DNA from: Stenotrophomonas aracearum
GTDB lineage: Bacteria; Pseudomonadota; Gammaproteobacteria; Xanthomonadales; Xanthomonadaceae
Assembly (NCBI RefSeq): GCF_031834615.1
Contig: NZ_CP115543.1
Coordinates: 879,001 to 943,000, forward strand
Reading direction: 5' to 3'
Length of the DNA stretch: 64,000 nt
In this document: in pieces, positions 53,852 to 62,875 of the stretch
Layout: every line of letters starts with the position of its first letter
Position numbering within the stretch: the first letter of the stretch is position 1
Position numbers and translations under genes: made by a program
The notes under the pieces: model-generated
What the model was told of the DNA's origin: nothing
The model's input: only the letters and a program-made list of their open reading frames with translations
Database searches by the model: none

Positions 53852-56773
53852 TCAGAAGCGCTGCTGGTACTTCATGTAGATCACGCGGCCGATGTCGTAG
53901 CCGCCGTAGTACGAGAAGGCCGAGTTCGGCTTGCTGTACATGATCGGACCCAGGCGGTCGAACACGTTGTTGGCGCCGACCGACACGGTGCCGTCCCACG
54001 GCAGGTTGTAACGGAACTGCACGTCGTGGAAGGTGACCGAGCCGCGCTCGTTGTAGTTGCGCGACCCCTTGTACCACGGGGCGTACTGGTTCGGATCCGA
54101 GCACTCTTCCGGGTACAGGGCGATGTTGGCGCACTGTTCCTTCACACCCGAGTAGTAACGCGCGGTCCAGCTCATGCCGAAGTCTTCGCGGTCCCAGCCC
54201 AGCACCAGGTTGGAACGGACGCGGAAGCCGCTGCCGATGCCGTTGGTGGTGGTCGGGACGACGCTGGCGTCGTTGGTCGAACGGTAGATGTTGCTGGACA
54301 CGTAGGTGGTGGCCGAGTTCAGCGAGAACTTGCCGAACGCGGTATCCAGGCGGTAGCTCAGGTCCAGGTCGTAACCTTCGGTTTCCAGGAAACCGGCGTT
54401 GCGGTTGCCGAACTTCAGGTTGGTGACGATGCCGGTGACCGGGTCGCGATCGAAGCGGGTGCAGCGTGCGTCGATGCCCTGCTCATAGCAGTCGATCAGG
54501 ATCTGGGAAGGCGTATCGGCAATGATGGTGTTGTCGATGCGGATCTTCCACCAGTCCAGCGAGGCGTTGAAGTTCTGGATGAAGCCGGGGCTCCAGACCA
54601 GGCCCAGCGTCTTGCTCTTGGAGGTTTCCGGGGTGAGGTCCGGGTTCGAGCCGCTGGTGAACGGCACCGGGGTGGCGTCGGTGGCCACGGTCACCGGCGT
54701 GCCGCCCTGGCGCAGCTGGCGGAACGTGGCGGCGTTGGCGATGTCACGCGAGCAGCGTGCGCGCACTTCGGCGCTGGTGCGCGAAGAACCGAACACGGTG
54801 TCGCACGGATCGCTGAACTGGGCGAAGGTTTCCGAACCGCCACCGAACAGGTCGTTGATGGTCGGGGCGCGGAAGCCCTCGGCCCAGGTGCCGCGCACCA
54901 TCAGCGAATCGATCGGCTTCCACTTGAAGCCGAACTTGCTGTTGAGCGTGTTGCCGAAGGTGTCGTAGTCGGAGAAGCGGGTCGCGCCGTTGAAGGTCAG
55001 TTCCTTCGCGCCCGGCAGGTCGGCCAGCACCGGCACGTTCAGTTCCAGGTACGCCTCGTTGACGGTGTAGTCGCCACCGGTCGGGCCTGCGGCCAGGTTG
55101 GTGGTGGCACCGGTCTGGGCCAGCGGATCGGGCGTGTAGCGGCCGTCTTCCTTGCGGCTTTCAACGCCGAACGCGAAGCCCATGTCGCCGCCCGGCAGGG
55201 TGACGATGGAACCGGCGATGTTGGCGAAGAAGTTCTTCGAGGTGGTGCGGCCCTTGGTGACTTCTTCCGGGAACAGCCATGCCTGCAGCTCTGCATTGCC
55301 GTACAGGCCGTCCGCAGCGGTGGTGCCGTACGGAACCAGCGGGTTCCACGGCTTGCACACGTCGTAGCCGATCGGCGCGGCGGCGGTACCGCACTGGACC
55401 TTGCCGGTGGCGGTGTTCAGGAACGACGGGCCGACGCCGGCGGCGACGCGCGCCTTGTGCAGGTTGCCGGTGGCGATCGATTCCAGTTCGTTGCGGTTGT
55501 ACTGGTAGCCCGCTTCCCAGTCGAAGTAGCGCTCGCCGATGTCGAACGAACCGTCGAACGAGGCCACCGCGCGGTAGGTCTTCAGTTCGCTGGTGGTCAC
55601 GCGCGGCACTTCCCAGGTACGGCGGTTCCAGGCCACCGCGGTCGGGGTGGCGTAGCCGTGCTGGTTGCCGAACGGGTTGAAGTAGCTGTTGATCGACATC
55701 GAACCAACGCCGGCGGTGCTGGACTGCAGCGGGTAGCCGGCGATCTGGCGGGTCGACTCACGCTCGTTGTAGCCCAGCTCGGTGCGGAAGTTGATGCTGT
55801 CGGTGATCGCGAAGCGACCATCGAAGTACACCGAGTCGCGCTTGAGCGGATACATCACGTGCATCTGGTCGTTGGCGTTGCTCACGTCACCGGTGAACGG
55901 CGTGGTGTCGGTGCGGTGGTAGTTGCCCGGACGGGTCGGGTCGCTGCCACGGTTGAGCGAGTAGCCGCAGCCGGCGGTGGCCGTGCAGCCCGGGCCGCGC
56001 AGACCGGTGATCTGGCCGTACTGGCTGATCGTGGTCCAGTTGCTCGCGTCCAGCGGGTGGCGGTCGGTCATGCCGTACTGGCTGAAGCCGCGGTTGCGTG
56101 CCCACACGCCGTCTTCTTCGGAGTGCTCCAGCGCCAGGGTCAGCGACAGGCGGTCGTTGCTCCAGCCGGTGACCGCGTCGATACGGTCGCGCGCGCCGTC
56201 GCCTTCGCTGTACTGGCCGTGGTAGACGTTCACGGTGGTGCCGGTGACGTTGCTGCGGGTGATGATGTTGACCACGCCGGCCATCGCGTCCGAACCGTAG
56301 ATCGCCGAGGCGCCGTCCTTCAGCACTTCAATCCGCTCCACCGCCGAGACCGGCAGGGTGGACACGTCCTGGTAACCGGAGGTGCTGATGCCCAAGCGCT
56401 TGCCGTTGACCAGCACCAGCGTGCGCTGGGTGCCCAGGTTGCGCATGTCGATGTAGGTACCGCCGGCATTCTCACCAGCGGTCAGCGCGTTGGCGCGGCT
56501 GATCGTCGGGCTGCCCATGGCGGTGACGTTCTGCAGGATGTCGGCCACCGAGCTGAAGCCCTGGCGTTCGATGTCGGTGCGGCTGATCGCAAACACCGGC
56601 TGGGCGGTCTCCACGTCAACGGTGCGGATGCGCGAACCGGTGATCTCGATGCGATCCAGGTTGGTGGGGCTCGGCGCGTCCTGTGCCATGGCCGGGGCGG
56701 CCACCAGGCCGGCGGTACCGGCGACCAGGGCATAGCGGATCGCCTGCCCCAGTACGTTGATGCGTGAAGTCAT
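53852..56773 (-). CDS. TonB-dependent receptor
   Basis: 973 residues. A signal peptide ends near residue 30 (PAMAQDA), with a TonB-box-like LDRIEITGSRI after it. The plug domain has QGFSSVADILQNV, RNLGTQRTLVLVNGKRL and the VERIEVLKDGASAIYGSDAMAGVVNIIT block. A 22-strand barrel follows, ending in FGRxxYMKYQQRF-like RVIYMKYQQRF. No TonB, hydrolase or sigma/anti-sigma gene is near, so its ligand (iron chelate, vitamin or sugar) is unknown. Confidence 0.93.
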   Translation of the reverse strand: MTSRINVLGQAIRYALVAGTAGLVAAPAMAQDAPSPTNLDRIEITGSRIRTVDVETAQPVFAISRTDIERQGFSSVADILQNVTAMGSPTISRANALTAGENAGGTYIDMRNLGTQRTLVLVNGKRLGISTSGYQDVSTLPVSAVERIEVLKDGASAIYGSDAMAGVVNIITRSNVTGTTVNVYHGQYSEGDGARDRIDAVTGWSNDRLSLTLALEHSEEDGVWARNRGFSQYGMTDRHPLDASNWTTISQYGQITGLRGPGCTATAGCGYSLNRGSDPTRPGNYHRTDTTPFTGDVSNANDQMHVMYPLKRDSVYFDGRFAITDSINFRTELGYNERESTRQIAGYPLQSSTAGVGSMSINSYFNPFGNQHGYATPTAVAWNRRTWEVPRVTTSELKTYRAVASFDGSFDIGERYFDWEAGYQYNRNELESIATGNLHKARVAAGVGPSFLNTATGKVQCGTAAAPIGYDVCKPWNPLVPYGTTAADGLYGNAELQAWLFPEEVTKGRTTSKNFFANIAGSIVTLPGGDMGFAFGVESRKEDGRYTPDPLAQTGATTNLAAGPTGGDYTVNEAYLELNVPVLADLPGAKELTFNGATRFSDYDTFGNTLNSKFGFKWKPIDSLMVRGTWAEGFRAPTINDLFGGGSETFAQFSDPCDTVFGSSRTSAEVRARCSRDIANAATFRQLRQGGTPVTVATDATPVPFTSGSNPDLTPETSKSKTLGLVWSPGFIQNFNASLDWWKIRIDNTIIADTPSQILIDCYEQGIDARCTRFDRDPVTGIVTNLKFGNRNAGFLETEGYDLDLSYRLDTAFGKFSLNSATTYVSSNIYRSTNDASVVPTTTNGIGSGFRVRSNLVLGWDREDFGMSWTARYYSGVKEQCANIALYPEECSDPNQYAPWYKGSRNYNERGSVTFHDVQFRYNLPWDGTVSVGANNVFDRLGPIMYSKPNSAFSYYGGYDIGRVIYMKYQQRF

Positions 56774-57065
56774 TTGGCTCTCTCTCTGGTTCAGAACTGA
56801 ATCAAAAGAGGTCGGCGGGGTCCCAAGTCCCCGCGTCGCTCGAAAACCGTCCCAAGTGGGCCGGTGACTCGATCTTAGTCCCAGTCGTTAAGCCGATGTA
56901 AAGCTTTTTGCCAAAAATAATTCACCACCCCGTAACCAATGGGATGTATTACCTTGTAAATCAACAGATTGTGACAAAGCGCACCCATCAGGCGCTGTGT
57001 CCTGATGTATCGAAATGTATCGGGATGGTGCGGCGCGTCACGCAGATCTGCGCAACGCGGCGCGA
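56774..57065. promoter_or_regulatory. AT-rich upstream region of the TonB-receptor gene
   Basis: 292 bases. The part from about 56880 to 57000 is clearly more AT-rich than its neighbours and lies upstream of the leftward receptor gene, so it most likely carries its promoter. No single pair of -35/-10 boxes stands out. ppx ends at 57066, on the same strand. No terminator was recognised for ppx. Confidence 0.45.
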
Positions 57066-58592
57066 TTACGCCACGAAGGGGCGGAACAGGATGCCGAGTC
57101 CGGCCATGCCGTCGGTCTCGCCGATCAGGTCGGCGCGCAGAAGGGGGCGGGCGTCGATGTAGGCCTGCGGCAGGATCAGCGACAGGCGGTTGTCGTCCGC
57201 GCTCAGCTCCAGCGCCGGCATCGGGCTGTCTTCGTGGGCGCGGTTGAGCAGCACCGCCAGCCGGAGCAGGGCGGTCATGCGCCGGGCCGGCAGCAGCAGG
57301 CGCTCGGGCAGGGCGTCGAACGCGGACTTGGACACGTTGCGGCGGTGGCTGCGCACCAGCGCGGCCAGCAGCTGCTGTTCCTGCCGCGAGAAGCCGGCGA
57401 TGTCCGAGTTCTCCAACACGTAGCTGCCATGCACGTGGTAGCCGCTGTGCGCGATCATCAGGCCCAGCTCGTGCAGGCGTGCGGCCCAGCCGAGCATGCG
57501 CGCGTCGTCGGGGTCCAGGTTCCATGCCTTTTCCACCTGGCCGAACAGGTCCATCGCGGTGCGCTGCACCCGGTCGGCCTGGACGGTGTCGATGCCATAG
57601 CGCTGGGTCAGGGCATCGACCGACTCGTCGCGCAGGTCGTTCTCGCTGGCACGGCCGAGGATGTCGTAGAGGATGCCTTCGCGCATCGCGGCCTTGCTGA
57701 CCAGCAGCTTCTGCAGCCCCAGCGCGTGGAACGCCGCTTCCAGCACCAGGATGCCGCCGGCGATGATCGGGCGGCGGTCCGGCGACAGGCCGGGCAGGTC
57801 GATGTCTTCGATCCGCTTGGCCTTGAGCAGCTCGTCGCGCAGCTGCGGCAGCGCTTCGGCGGTGATCGCGCCCTTGCTCAGCTTCATGCTGGCGCAGATC
57901 TCGCTGATCGCCTTATGGGTGCCCGATGACCCCAGGGCCTCGTCCCAGCCCAGCGAACGGTACTTGGTGGCGAACTGCTGGAACTCCGCACCGATCTCGG
58001 TCAGTGCGTCCTTCCAGCGCTTCTTGCTCAGCTTGCCGCCGGGAAAGAAGCGCCGCGTGCTGGCAATGCAGCCGGCCTGCAGGCTTTCGCGCTCCAGGGT
58101 CTGCATGCCCTGGCCGATGATGAATTCGGTGGAACCGCCGCCGATGTCGATCACCAGCCGGCGCTGGTCCGGCTTGGGCGGCTGGGCGTGGGCCACGCCC
58201 AGGTAGATCAGGCGGGCCTCTTCACGCCCGCTGACCACTTCAATGGCATGTCCCAGCGCGGTTTCGGCCGGCATCAGGAAGGCTTGCGGCGAACGCAGCT
58301 GGCGGACCGTGTTGGTGGCCAGTGCGCGCACCCGCACCGGGGGAATGCCGCGGATGCGCTGGCCGAACCGGGCCAGGCACTCGAGCGCGCGCTGGCGCGC
58401 CTCGGCCGACAGGCCGCCCTTGCCATCCAGGCCGTCGGCCATGCGCACGGTCTCGCGCAGGCGGTCGACCACCCGCAGCTGGCCGAGCGTGTAGCGCGCG
58501 ATGACCATGTGGAAACTGTTGGAGCCCAGGTCGATGGCGGCGAGCAGGTCGCCATCCTGCAGGGCGGGCGGTGTCGTGGAGGTATGCGGCAT
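57066..58592 (-). CDS. ppx: Exopolyphosphatase (Ppx/GppA family)
   Basis: 508 residues. The N-terminal actin-like fold has LAAIDLGSNSFHMVIARYT and VIDIGGGSTEFIIGQG. An HD-like C-terminal domain follows (GLMIAHSGYHVHGSYVLENS). It releases phosphate from polyphosphate chains; the family also includes pppGpp phosphatase. It starts 21 bases after the ppk stop in the same direction, so both act on polyphosphate in one transcript. Confidence 0.95.
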   Translation of the reverse strand: MPHTSTTPPALQDGDLLAAIDLGSNSFHMVIARYTLGQLRVVDRLRETVRMADGLDGKGGLSAEARQRALECLARFGQRIRGIPPVRVRALATNTVRQLRSPQAFLMPAETALGHAIEVVSGREEARLIYLGVAHAQPPKPDQRRLVIDIGGGSTEFIIGQGMQTLERESLQAGCIASTRRFFPGGKLSKKRWKDALTEIGAEFQQFATKYRSLGWDEALGSSGTHKAISEICASMKLSKGAITAEALPQLRDELLKAKRIEDIDLPGLSPDRRPIIAGGILVLEAAFHALGLQKLLVSKAAMREGILYDILGRASENDLRDESVDALTQRYGIDTVQADRVQRTAMDLFGQVEKAWNLDPDDARMLGWAARLHELGLMIAHSGYHVHGSYVLENSDIAGFSRQEQQLLAALVRSHRRNVSKSAFDALPERLLLPARRMTALLRLAVLLNRAHEDSPMPALELSADDNRLSLILPQAYIDARPLLRADLIGETDGMAGLGILFRPFVA

Positions 58593-58613
58593 GGACGAAT
58601 GGTAGCCGATGGC

Positions 58614-60695
58614 CTACAACCCGGCCATCAATGCCATCTGCGCCGAATGCGGGGGCTCGTCGTGGCCCGGCGTGCACTTGCGGTAGGTGCCGTCGGCCTG
58701 CAGTTCCCAGGCATTGAGGTTGTCGTCCAGGTAGTTCTGCAGCACGTCGCGGTAGACCTTGCGGGCCAGCTCCGGGTCCAGGATCGGGAAGCAGGTCTCG
58801 ACCCGGCGCAGCAGGTTGCGTTCGAGCCAGTCGGCGCTGGCGCAGTAGAGTTCCGCAGCGCCGTCGTTGCCGAACCAGTACACACGACTGTGTTCCAGGA
58901 AGCGGCCGACGATCGAGCGCACCCGGATGTTGTCCGACACCCCGGGCACGCCCGGGCGCAGCGTGCAGGCACCGCGCACGATCAGGTCGATCTGCACGCC
59001 GGCCTGCGAGGCCGCATACAGCGCACGTACCACCTGCGCCTCGTTGAGGGCGTTCATCTTGGCGATGATGCGCCCGGGGCGGCCCTTGCGGGCCAGGTGC
59101 ATTTCGCGCTCGATCCGCTGCAGCAGGCCGTCGTGCAGGGTGAACGGCGACTGCAGCAGGCGCTTCAGGCGGGTCCGCGGGGCCAGCCCGGACAGCTGCT
59201 GGAACAGCAGGTGCACGTCATTGCCGATGTCCGCGTCGGCGGTGATCAGGCTCAGGTCGGTGTACGCGCGCGCGGTGCCGCTGTGGTAGTTGCCGGTGCC
59301 CAAATGCACATAGCGGCGCAGCTTGCGGCCTTCGCGGCGCACGATCAGCAGCATCTTGGCGTGGGTCTTGTAGCCGACCACGCCGTACACCACCTGCACG
59401 CCGGCTTCCTGCAGGCGGTCGGCCAGGCCCAGGTTCGCTTCTTCGTCGAAGCGCGCGCGCAGCTCGACCACCACGGTGACGTCCTTGCCGTTGCGCGCGG
59501 CCAGGATCAGCGCATCGACGATCTGCGAATCCTTGCCGGTGCGGTAAAGGGTCTGCTTGATCGCCAGCACGTTCGGATCCACCGCCGCCTGCTTGATCAG
59601 GTCCAGCACGGCAGTGAACGCGTCGAAGGGGTGGTGCAGCAGCACGTCCTTGCGCGCCACCACCTCGAAGATGCCGTCGCTGTCGCGCAGCGTGCGCGGG
59701 CTCATCGGCGGGTACTTCAGTTCCGGGCGGGCCAGCAGGTCGTACAGCTGGATCACGCGGTTGAGGTTGACCGGACCGTCGATCTGGTACACCGCGTTTT
59801 CGGTCAGGCCGAAGTTCTGCAGCAGGGTGCGCACGATGTCGCGCGGGCAGTCCTGCGCGATCTCCAGCCGCACCGCCGGCCGGTAGCCGCGGTCGACCAG
59901 CTCGTCGCGCAGGGCCAGGGCGAGGTTTTCCACTTCTTCCTCGTCCACCACCAGTTCCGAATTGCGGGTTACCCGGAACTGGTACGCGCCCTGGACTTCC
60001 ATGCCCGGGAACAGCTCGCCGACGAAGGTCGACAGCACCGAGGACAGGAACACGAAGGTCTGCGGGCCGCCCAGGGTCTGCGGCAGCTGGATGATGCGCG
60101 GCAGCGAGCGCGGTGCGCGCACGATGGCCAGGTGGCCGGCGCGGCCGAACGCGTCGGTGCCCTTGAGCACCACCACGATGTTCAGCGATTTGTTGAGGAT
60201 CTTCGGGAACGGGTGCGACGGGTCCAGGCCCAGCGGCGACAGCACCGGCATGATCTCGTTGCGGAAGTACGCGCGCAGCCAGCGCTTCTGGCGGTGGTTC
60301 CACGAATGCCGACCCAGCACGTCGATGCCGGCCTCGTGCAGGGCCGGGCGCAGGGTGTCGTTCCAGCAGCGGTACTGCTGGTCCACCAGCTCGGCGGCGC
60401 GGTCATGGATGGCGCTGAGGATCGCCTGCGGGGTCATGCCGTCCGGTGCCGGCGGCAGGCCGAACTCCTGCGCATGGCGCACTGCCGCGGCGCGGATCTC
60501 GAAGAACTCGTCCAGGTTGGTGCAGGAAATGCACATGAAGCGCAGCCGCTCCAGCACCGGTACCTGCGGGTCCATGGCCTGGGCCAGCACCCGGAAGTTG
60601 AAGTCCAGCTGCGACAGCTCGCGGTTGATGTACAGCGCCGGGTCGCGCAGGTCATCGGTTTCCGCCGGCACGGCGATGGGAACGAGGCTGCTCAT
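58614..60695 (-). CDS. ppk: Polyphosphate kinase 1
   Basis: 693 residues. Two catalytic-domain histidines align with E. coli His435 and His454: His445 in GYKTHAK (the phosphorylated one) and His464 in RYVHLGTGNY. It reversibly makes polyphosphate from ATP at the membrane. Its ATG overlaps the phoR stop (ATGA), so it is tied to the phosphate two-component system. Confidence 0.97.
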   Translation of the reverse strand: MSSLVPIAVPAETDDLRDPALYINRELSQLDFNFRVLAQAMDPQVPVLERLRFMCISCTNLDEFFEIRAAAVRHAQEFGLPPAPDGMTPQAILSAIHDRAAELVDQQYRCWNDTLRPALHEAGIDVLGRHSWNHRQKRWLRAYFRNEIMPVLSPLGLDPSHPFPKILNKSLNIVVVLKGTDAFGRAGHLAIVRAPRSLPRIIQLPQTLGGPQTFVFLSSVLSTFVGELFPGMEVQGAYQFRVTRNSELVVDEEEVENLALALRDELVDRGYRPAVRLEIAQDCPRDIVRTLLQNFGLTENAVYQIDGPVNLNRVIQLYDLLARPELKYPPMSPRTLRDSDGIFEVVARKDVLLHHPFDAFTAVLDLIKQAAVDPNVLAIKQTLYRTGKDSQIVDALILAARNGKDVTVVVELRARFDEEANLGLADRLQEAGVQVVYGVVGYKTHAKMLLIVRREGRKLRRYVHLGTGNYHSGTARAYTDLSLITADADIGNDVHLLFQQLSGLAPRTRLKRLLQSPFTLHDGLLQRIEREMHLARKGRPGRIIAKMNALNEAQVVRALYAASQAGVQIDLIVRGACTLRPGVPGVSDNIRVRSIVGRFLEHSRVYWFGNDGAAELYCASADWLERNLLRRVETCFPILDPELARKVYRDVLQNYLDDNLNAWELQADGTYRKCTPGHDEPPHSAQMALMAGL

Positions 60696-62032
60696 GCGGA
60701 AAAGTCTTCTGCGGAAGGAAGGAGGGCCGCGTCGGTGCGCTCGCGCACGTGGTCGGCATCGAAATGGCAGGAGAACGTGCTGCCCTTGCCGACTTCGCTC
60801 TGGATCTCCAGGCGGGCGTGGTGCAGGCCAAGGATGTGTTTGACGATCGACAGGCCCAGCCCGGTGCCGCCGCTTTCGCGCGAACGGCTGCTGGAGACCC
60901 GGTAGAAGCGTTCGGTCAGGCGCGGCAGGTGGGTGGCGGGAATGCCATAGCCGGTGTCACGTACCGCCAGCACGACGCCCTGGCCTTCGCGCGCCAGCTC
61001 CACCTCGACCCGGCCACCGGCCGGGGTGTAGCGCACCGCGTTGGTGACCAGGTTGGAAAACGCGCTGTGCAGTTCCTTGTTGGAACCCTGCAGGTCGACC
61101 CCGGCGTTGTCGATGACGCTGATCGTGTGGCGGCCCTGGCTGTGCGCTTCGGCTTCGCGGCGCAGCGTGGCCAGCATCGGCGCCATCGCCACGGTTTCTT
61201 CTTCGGTGTGTTCCTGCGATTCCAGCCGCGACAGGGTCAGCAGGTCTTCGACCAGCTGCGCCATGCGCTGCGACTGCTTGCGCATTTCTTCCAGCATCGG
61301 GCCGGTGCCGGGGAAATCCTCCGGCTCCATCATGTCCAGGTAACCGTGCACCACGGTGAGCGGCGTGCGCAGTTCATGCGAGACGTTGGCCACGAAGTCG
61401 CGGCGGACCTGCTCCAGCCGCAGCAGCTTGCTCACGTCGCGCGCGATCAGCAGCCAGTAGTCGGGCGAATACGGAATCAGGCGCAGGTTGAGGCGGATCG
61501 CCGGATCGACCGGCGAGGGCACGTCCAGGATCGGCTCGGCATTGCGGCCCCCGGCCAGCCAGTGGGCCAGCGGCATCGGCTGCAGCCGTTCGACCAGCGC
61601 CTCGCCGAGGTCGCCGGGATGGTGCAGGCCGAGCAGGGTGGTCGCCGATTCGTTGAACCACTGCACGCGCTGGCTGTTGCGGTCCACCACCACCACCGCG
61701 TCGGGCAGGGCCGCCGCGGCGGCGCGGTAGCTGCGCAGCATGTCCAGCAGGCGTCGCTTGCGCGTGCGCATTTCCAACTGGTTGCGGTAGAGCAGGCGGT
61801 CCAGTTCGTTCCAGACCCCGTTGCCGCCGCTCATGTCCCAGCGCTGGCGCGCGGTGAGCCGGCGCAGCACCTTGCGCAGCCGCCAGTAATGCCAGGCCAG
61901 CGCGCCGATCGAGGCCAGCGCGATGCACATCCAGACCTGCCCGGTGGCCAGGCCCACGAGCACCGCAGCCAGCAGCAGCACGGCCAGGGTCGCGAGCGTT
62001 TTCAGCCAGGCAGAACGGATGTGGCGCGGCAT
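60692..62032 (-). CDS. phoR: Phosphate regulon sensor histidine kinase PhoR
   Basis: 446 residues from the ATG at 62032; a GTG at 62050 overlapping the phoB stop (GTGA) is a good alternative start. Two membrane segments lie near residues 10-50. A PAS-like part (LPDAVVVVDRNSQRV) and the HisKA box VSHELRTPLTVVHG, His219, follow. ATP-binding motifs are NLVTNAVRYTP, DTGYGI and GTGLGLSIVKH. It phosphorylates PhoB under phosphate limitation. Confidence 0.95.
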   Translation of the reverse strand: MPRHIRSAWLKTLATLAVLLLAAVLVGLATGQVWMCIALASIGALAWHYWRLRKVLRRLTARQRWDMSGGNGVWNELDRLLYRNQLEMRTRKRRLLDMLRSYRAAAAALPDAVVVVDRNSQRVQWFNESATTLLGLHHPGDLGEALVERLQPMPLAHWLAGGRNAEPILDVPSPVDPAIRLNLRLIPYSPDYWLLIARDVSKLLRLEQVRRDFVANVSHELRTPLTVVHGYLDMMEPEDFPGTGPMLEEMRKQSQRMAQLVEDLLTLSRLESQEHTEEETVAMAPMLATLRREAEAHSQGRHTISVIDNAGVDLQGSNKELHSAFSNLVTNAVRYTPAGGRVEVELAREGQGVVLAVRDTGYGIPATHLPRLTERFYRVSSSRSRESGGTGLGLSIVKHILGLHHARLEIQSEVGKGSTFSCHFDADHVRERTDAALLPSAEDFSA

Positions 62033-62046
62033 TGCAGTCTCGTGGT

Positions 62047-62736
62047 TCACGTGGACGTCGAGAAACGATACCCCGCGCCGCGTACGGTCTGCACCATGTT
62101 CTCCGCACCGAACGGTTCCAGCGTCTTGCGCAGGCGCCGGATGTGCACGTCGATGGTGCGTTCCTCCACGTATACGCTGCCGCCCCACACGTGGTCGAGC
62201 AGCTGGGCGCGGGTATACACGCGCTCGGGATGGGTCATGAAGAAGTGCAGCAGGCGGTATTCGGTCGGCCCGATCGGCACCGGCTGGTCGCCGGCGAACA
62301 CGCGGTGCGCGGCGCCGTCGATGCGGATGCTGCCCACTGCCACGCTGCCGTCTTCATCGTCGTCGCGCGCGCGGCGCATCACCGCGCGGATCCGCGCCAG
62401 CAGTTCGCGCGCCGAGAACGGCTTGACCACGTAATCGTCCACGCCAGCTTCGAGCCCACCGACGCGGTCGTTCTCTTCGCCACGCGCGGTCAGCATGATG
62501 ATCGGCACCTCGCGGGTGAGGGCCTCCTTGCGCCAGCGCCGGGCCAGGTCCAGGCCGCTGGTGCCCGGAAGCATCCAGTCCAGCAGGATCAGGTCCGGCA
62601 CGCGGTCGGCGATGGCGGTCTGCGCCTCGCGGGCGTCACCGGCGTGAATGGGGTCGTAGTCGCCCTTGCGCAGGGCGAAGGCGACCATTTCGCGGATCGC
62701 GGGTTCGTCATCGACGATCAGGATGCGTTTCTGCAC
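62047..62736 (-). CDS. phoB: Phosphate regulon response regulator PhoB
   Basis: 229 residues, as in E. coli, from a GTG (VQKRILIVDDEPAIRE). Asp9/Asp10 and the phosphorylated Asp53 (LLLDWMLPG) with VVKPFS form the receiver site. The OmpR-type winged helix has RTIDVHIRRLRKTL near the end. It activates phosphate-starvation genes. A candidate Pho box lies in front. Confidence 0.96.
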   Translation of the reverse strand: MQKRILIVDDEPAIREMVAFALRKGDYDPIHAGDAREAQTAIADRVPDLILLDWMLPGTSGLDLARRWRKEALTREVPIIMLTARGEENDRVGGLEAGVDDYVVKPFSARELLARIRAVMRRARDDDEDGSVAVGSIRIDGAAHRVFAGDQPVPIGPTEYRLLHFFMTHPERVYTRAQLLDHVWGGSVYVEERTIDVHIRRLRKTLEPFGAENMVQTVRGAGYRFSTST

Positions 62737-62790
62737 GTGCCCACCGTATTGCTCATCAGACCGGGATTGGGCCCAGTAGACTACGGTTTC

Positions 62791-62808
62791 ATGACATGTT
62801 TGTGACCA
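62791..62808 (-). promoter_or_regulatory. Candidate Pho box upstream of phoB
   Basis: On the minus strand: TGGTCAC, spacer AAAC, ATGTCAT. The two GTCA cores are 11 bases apart, as in the Pho-box consensus CTGTCAT-N4-CTGTCAC. It stands 55 bases before the phoB GTG, fitting autoregulation. Confidence 0.6.
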
Positions 62809-62854
62809 TGATGACGGGGCTGCAATCTTCACGTCATCTTTACGGAACCAACGT

Positions 62855-62875
62855 CCGGCCAACGGCCGGGGCTAC
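62855..62875 (-). repeat. SMAG-type REP element (minus) overlapping a stop codon
   Basis: Stem CCGGCC/GGCCGG with an AAC loop; CTAC at 62872-62875. The TAG stop (CTA at 62872-62874) of the BepA-like gene is part of the GTAG. Confidence 0.7.

Noticed and set aside
54026..56767. 913-codon plus-strand open frame opposite the TonB receptor gene
   Set aside because: A shadow of a GC-rich gene on the other strand: Val/Ala/Arg/Gly-rich, no family resemblance, no sensible start signal.
58188..60905. 905-codon plus-strand open frame opposite ppx and ppk
   Set aside because: It spans two well-identified genes on the opposite strand and has low-complexity His/Arg/Gln composition typical of antisense frames in high-GC DNA.
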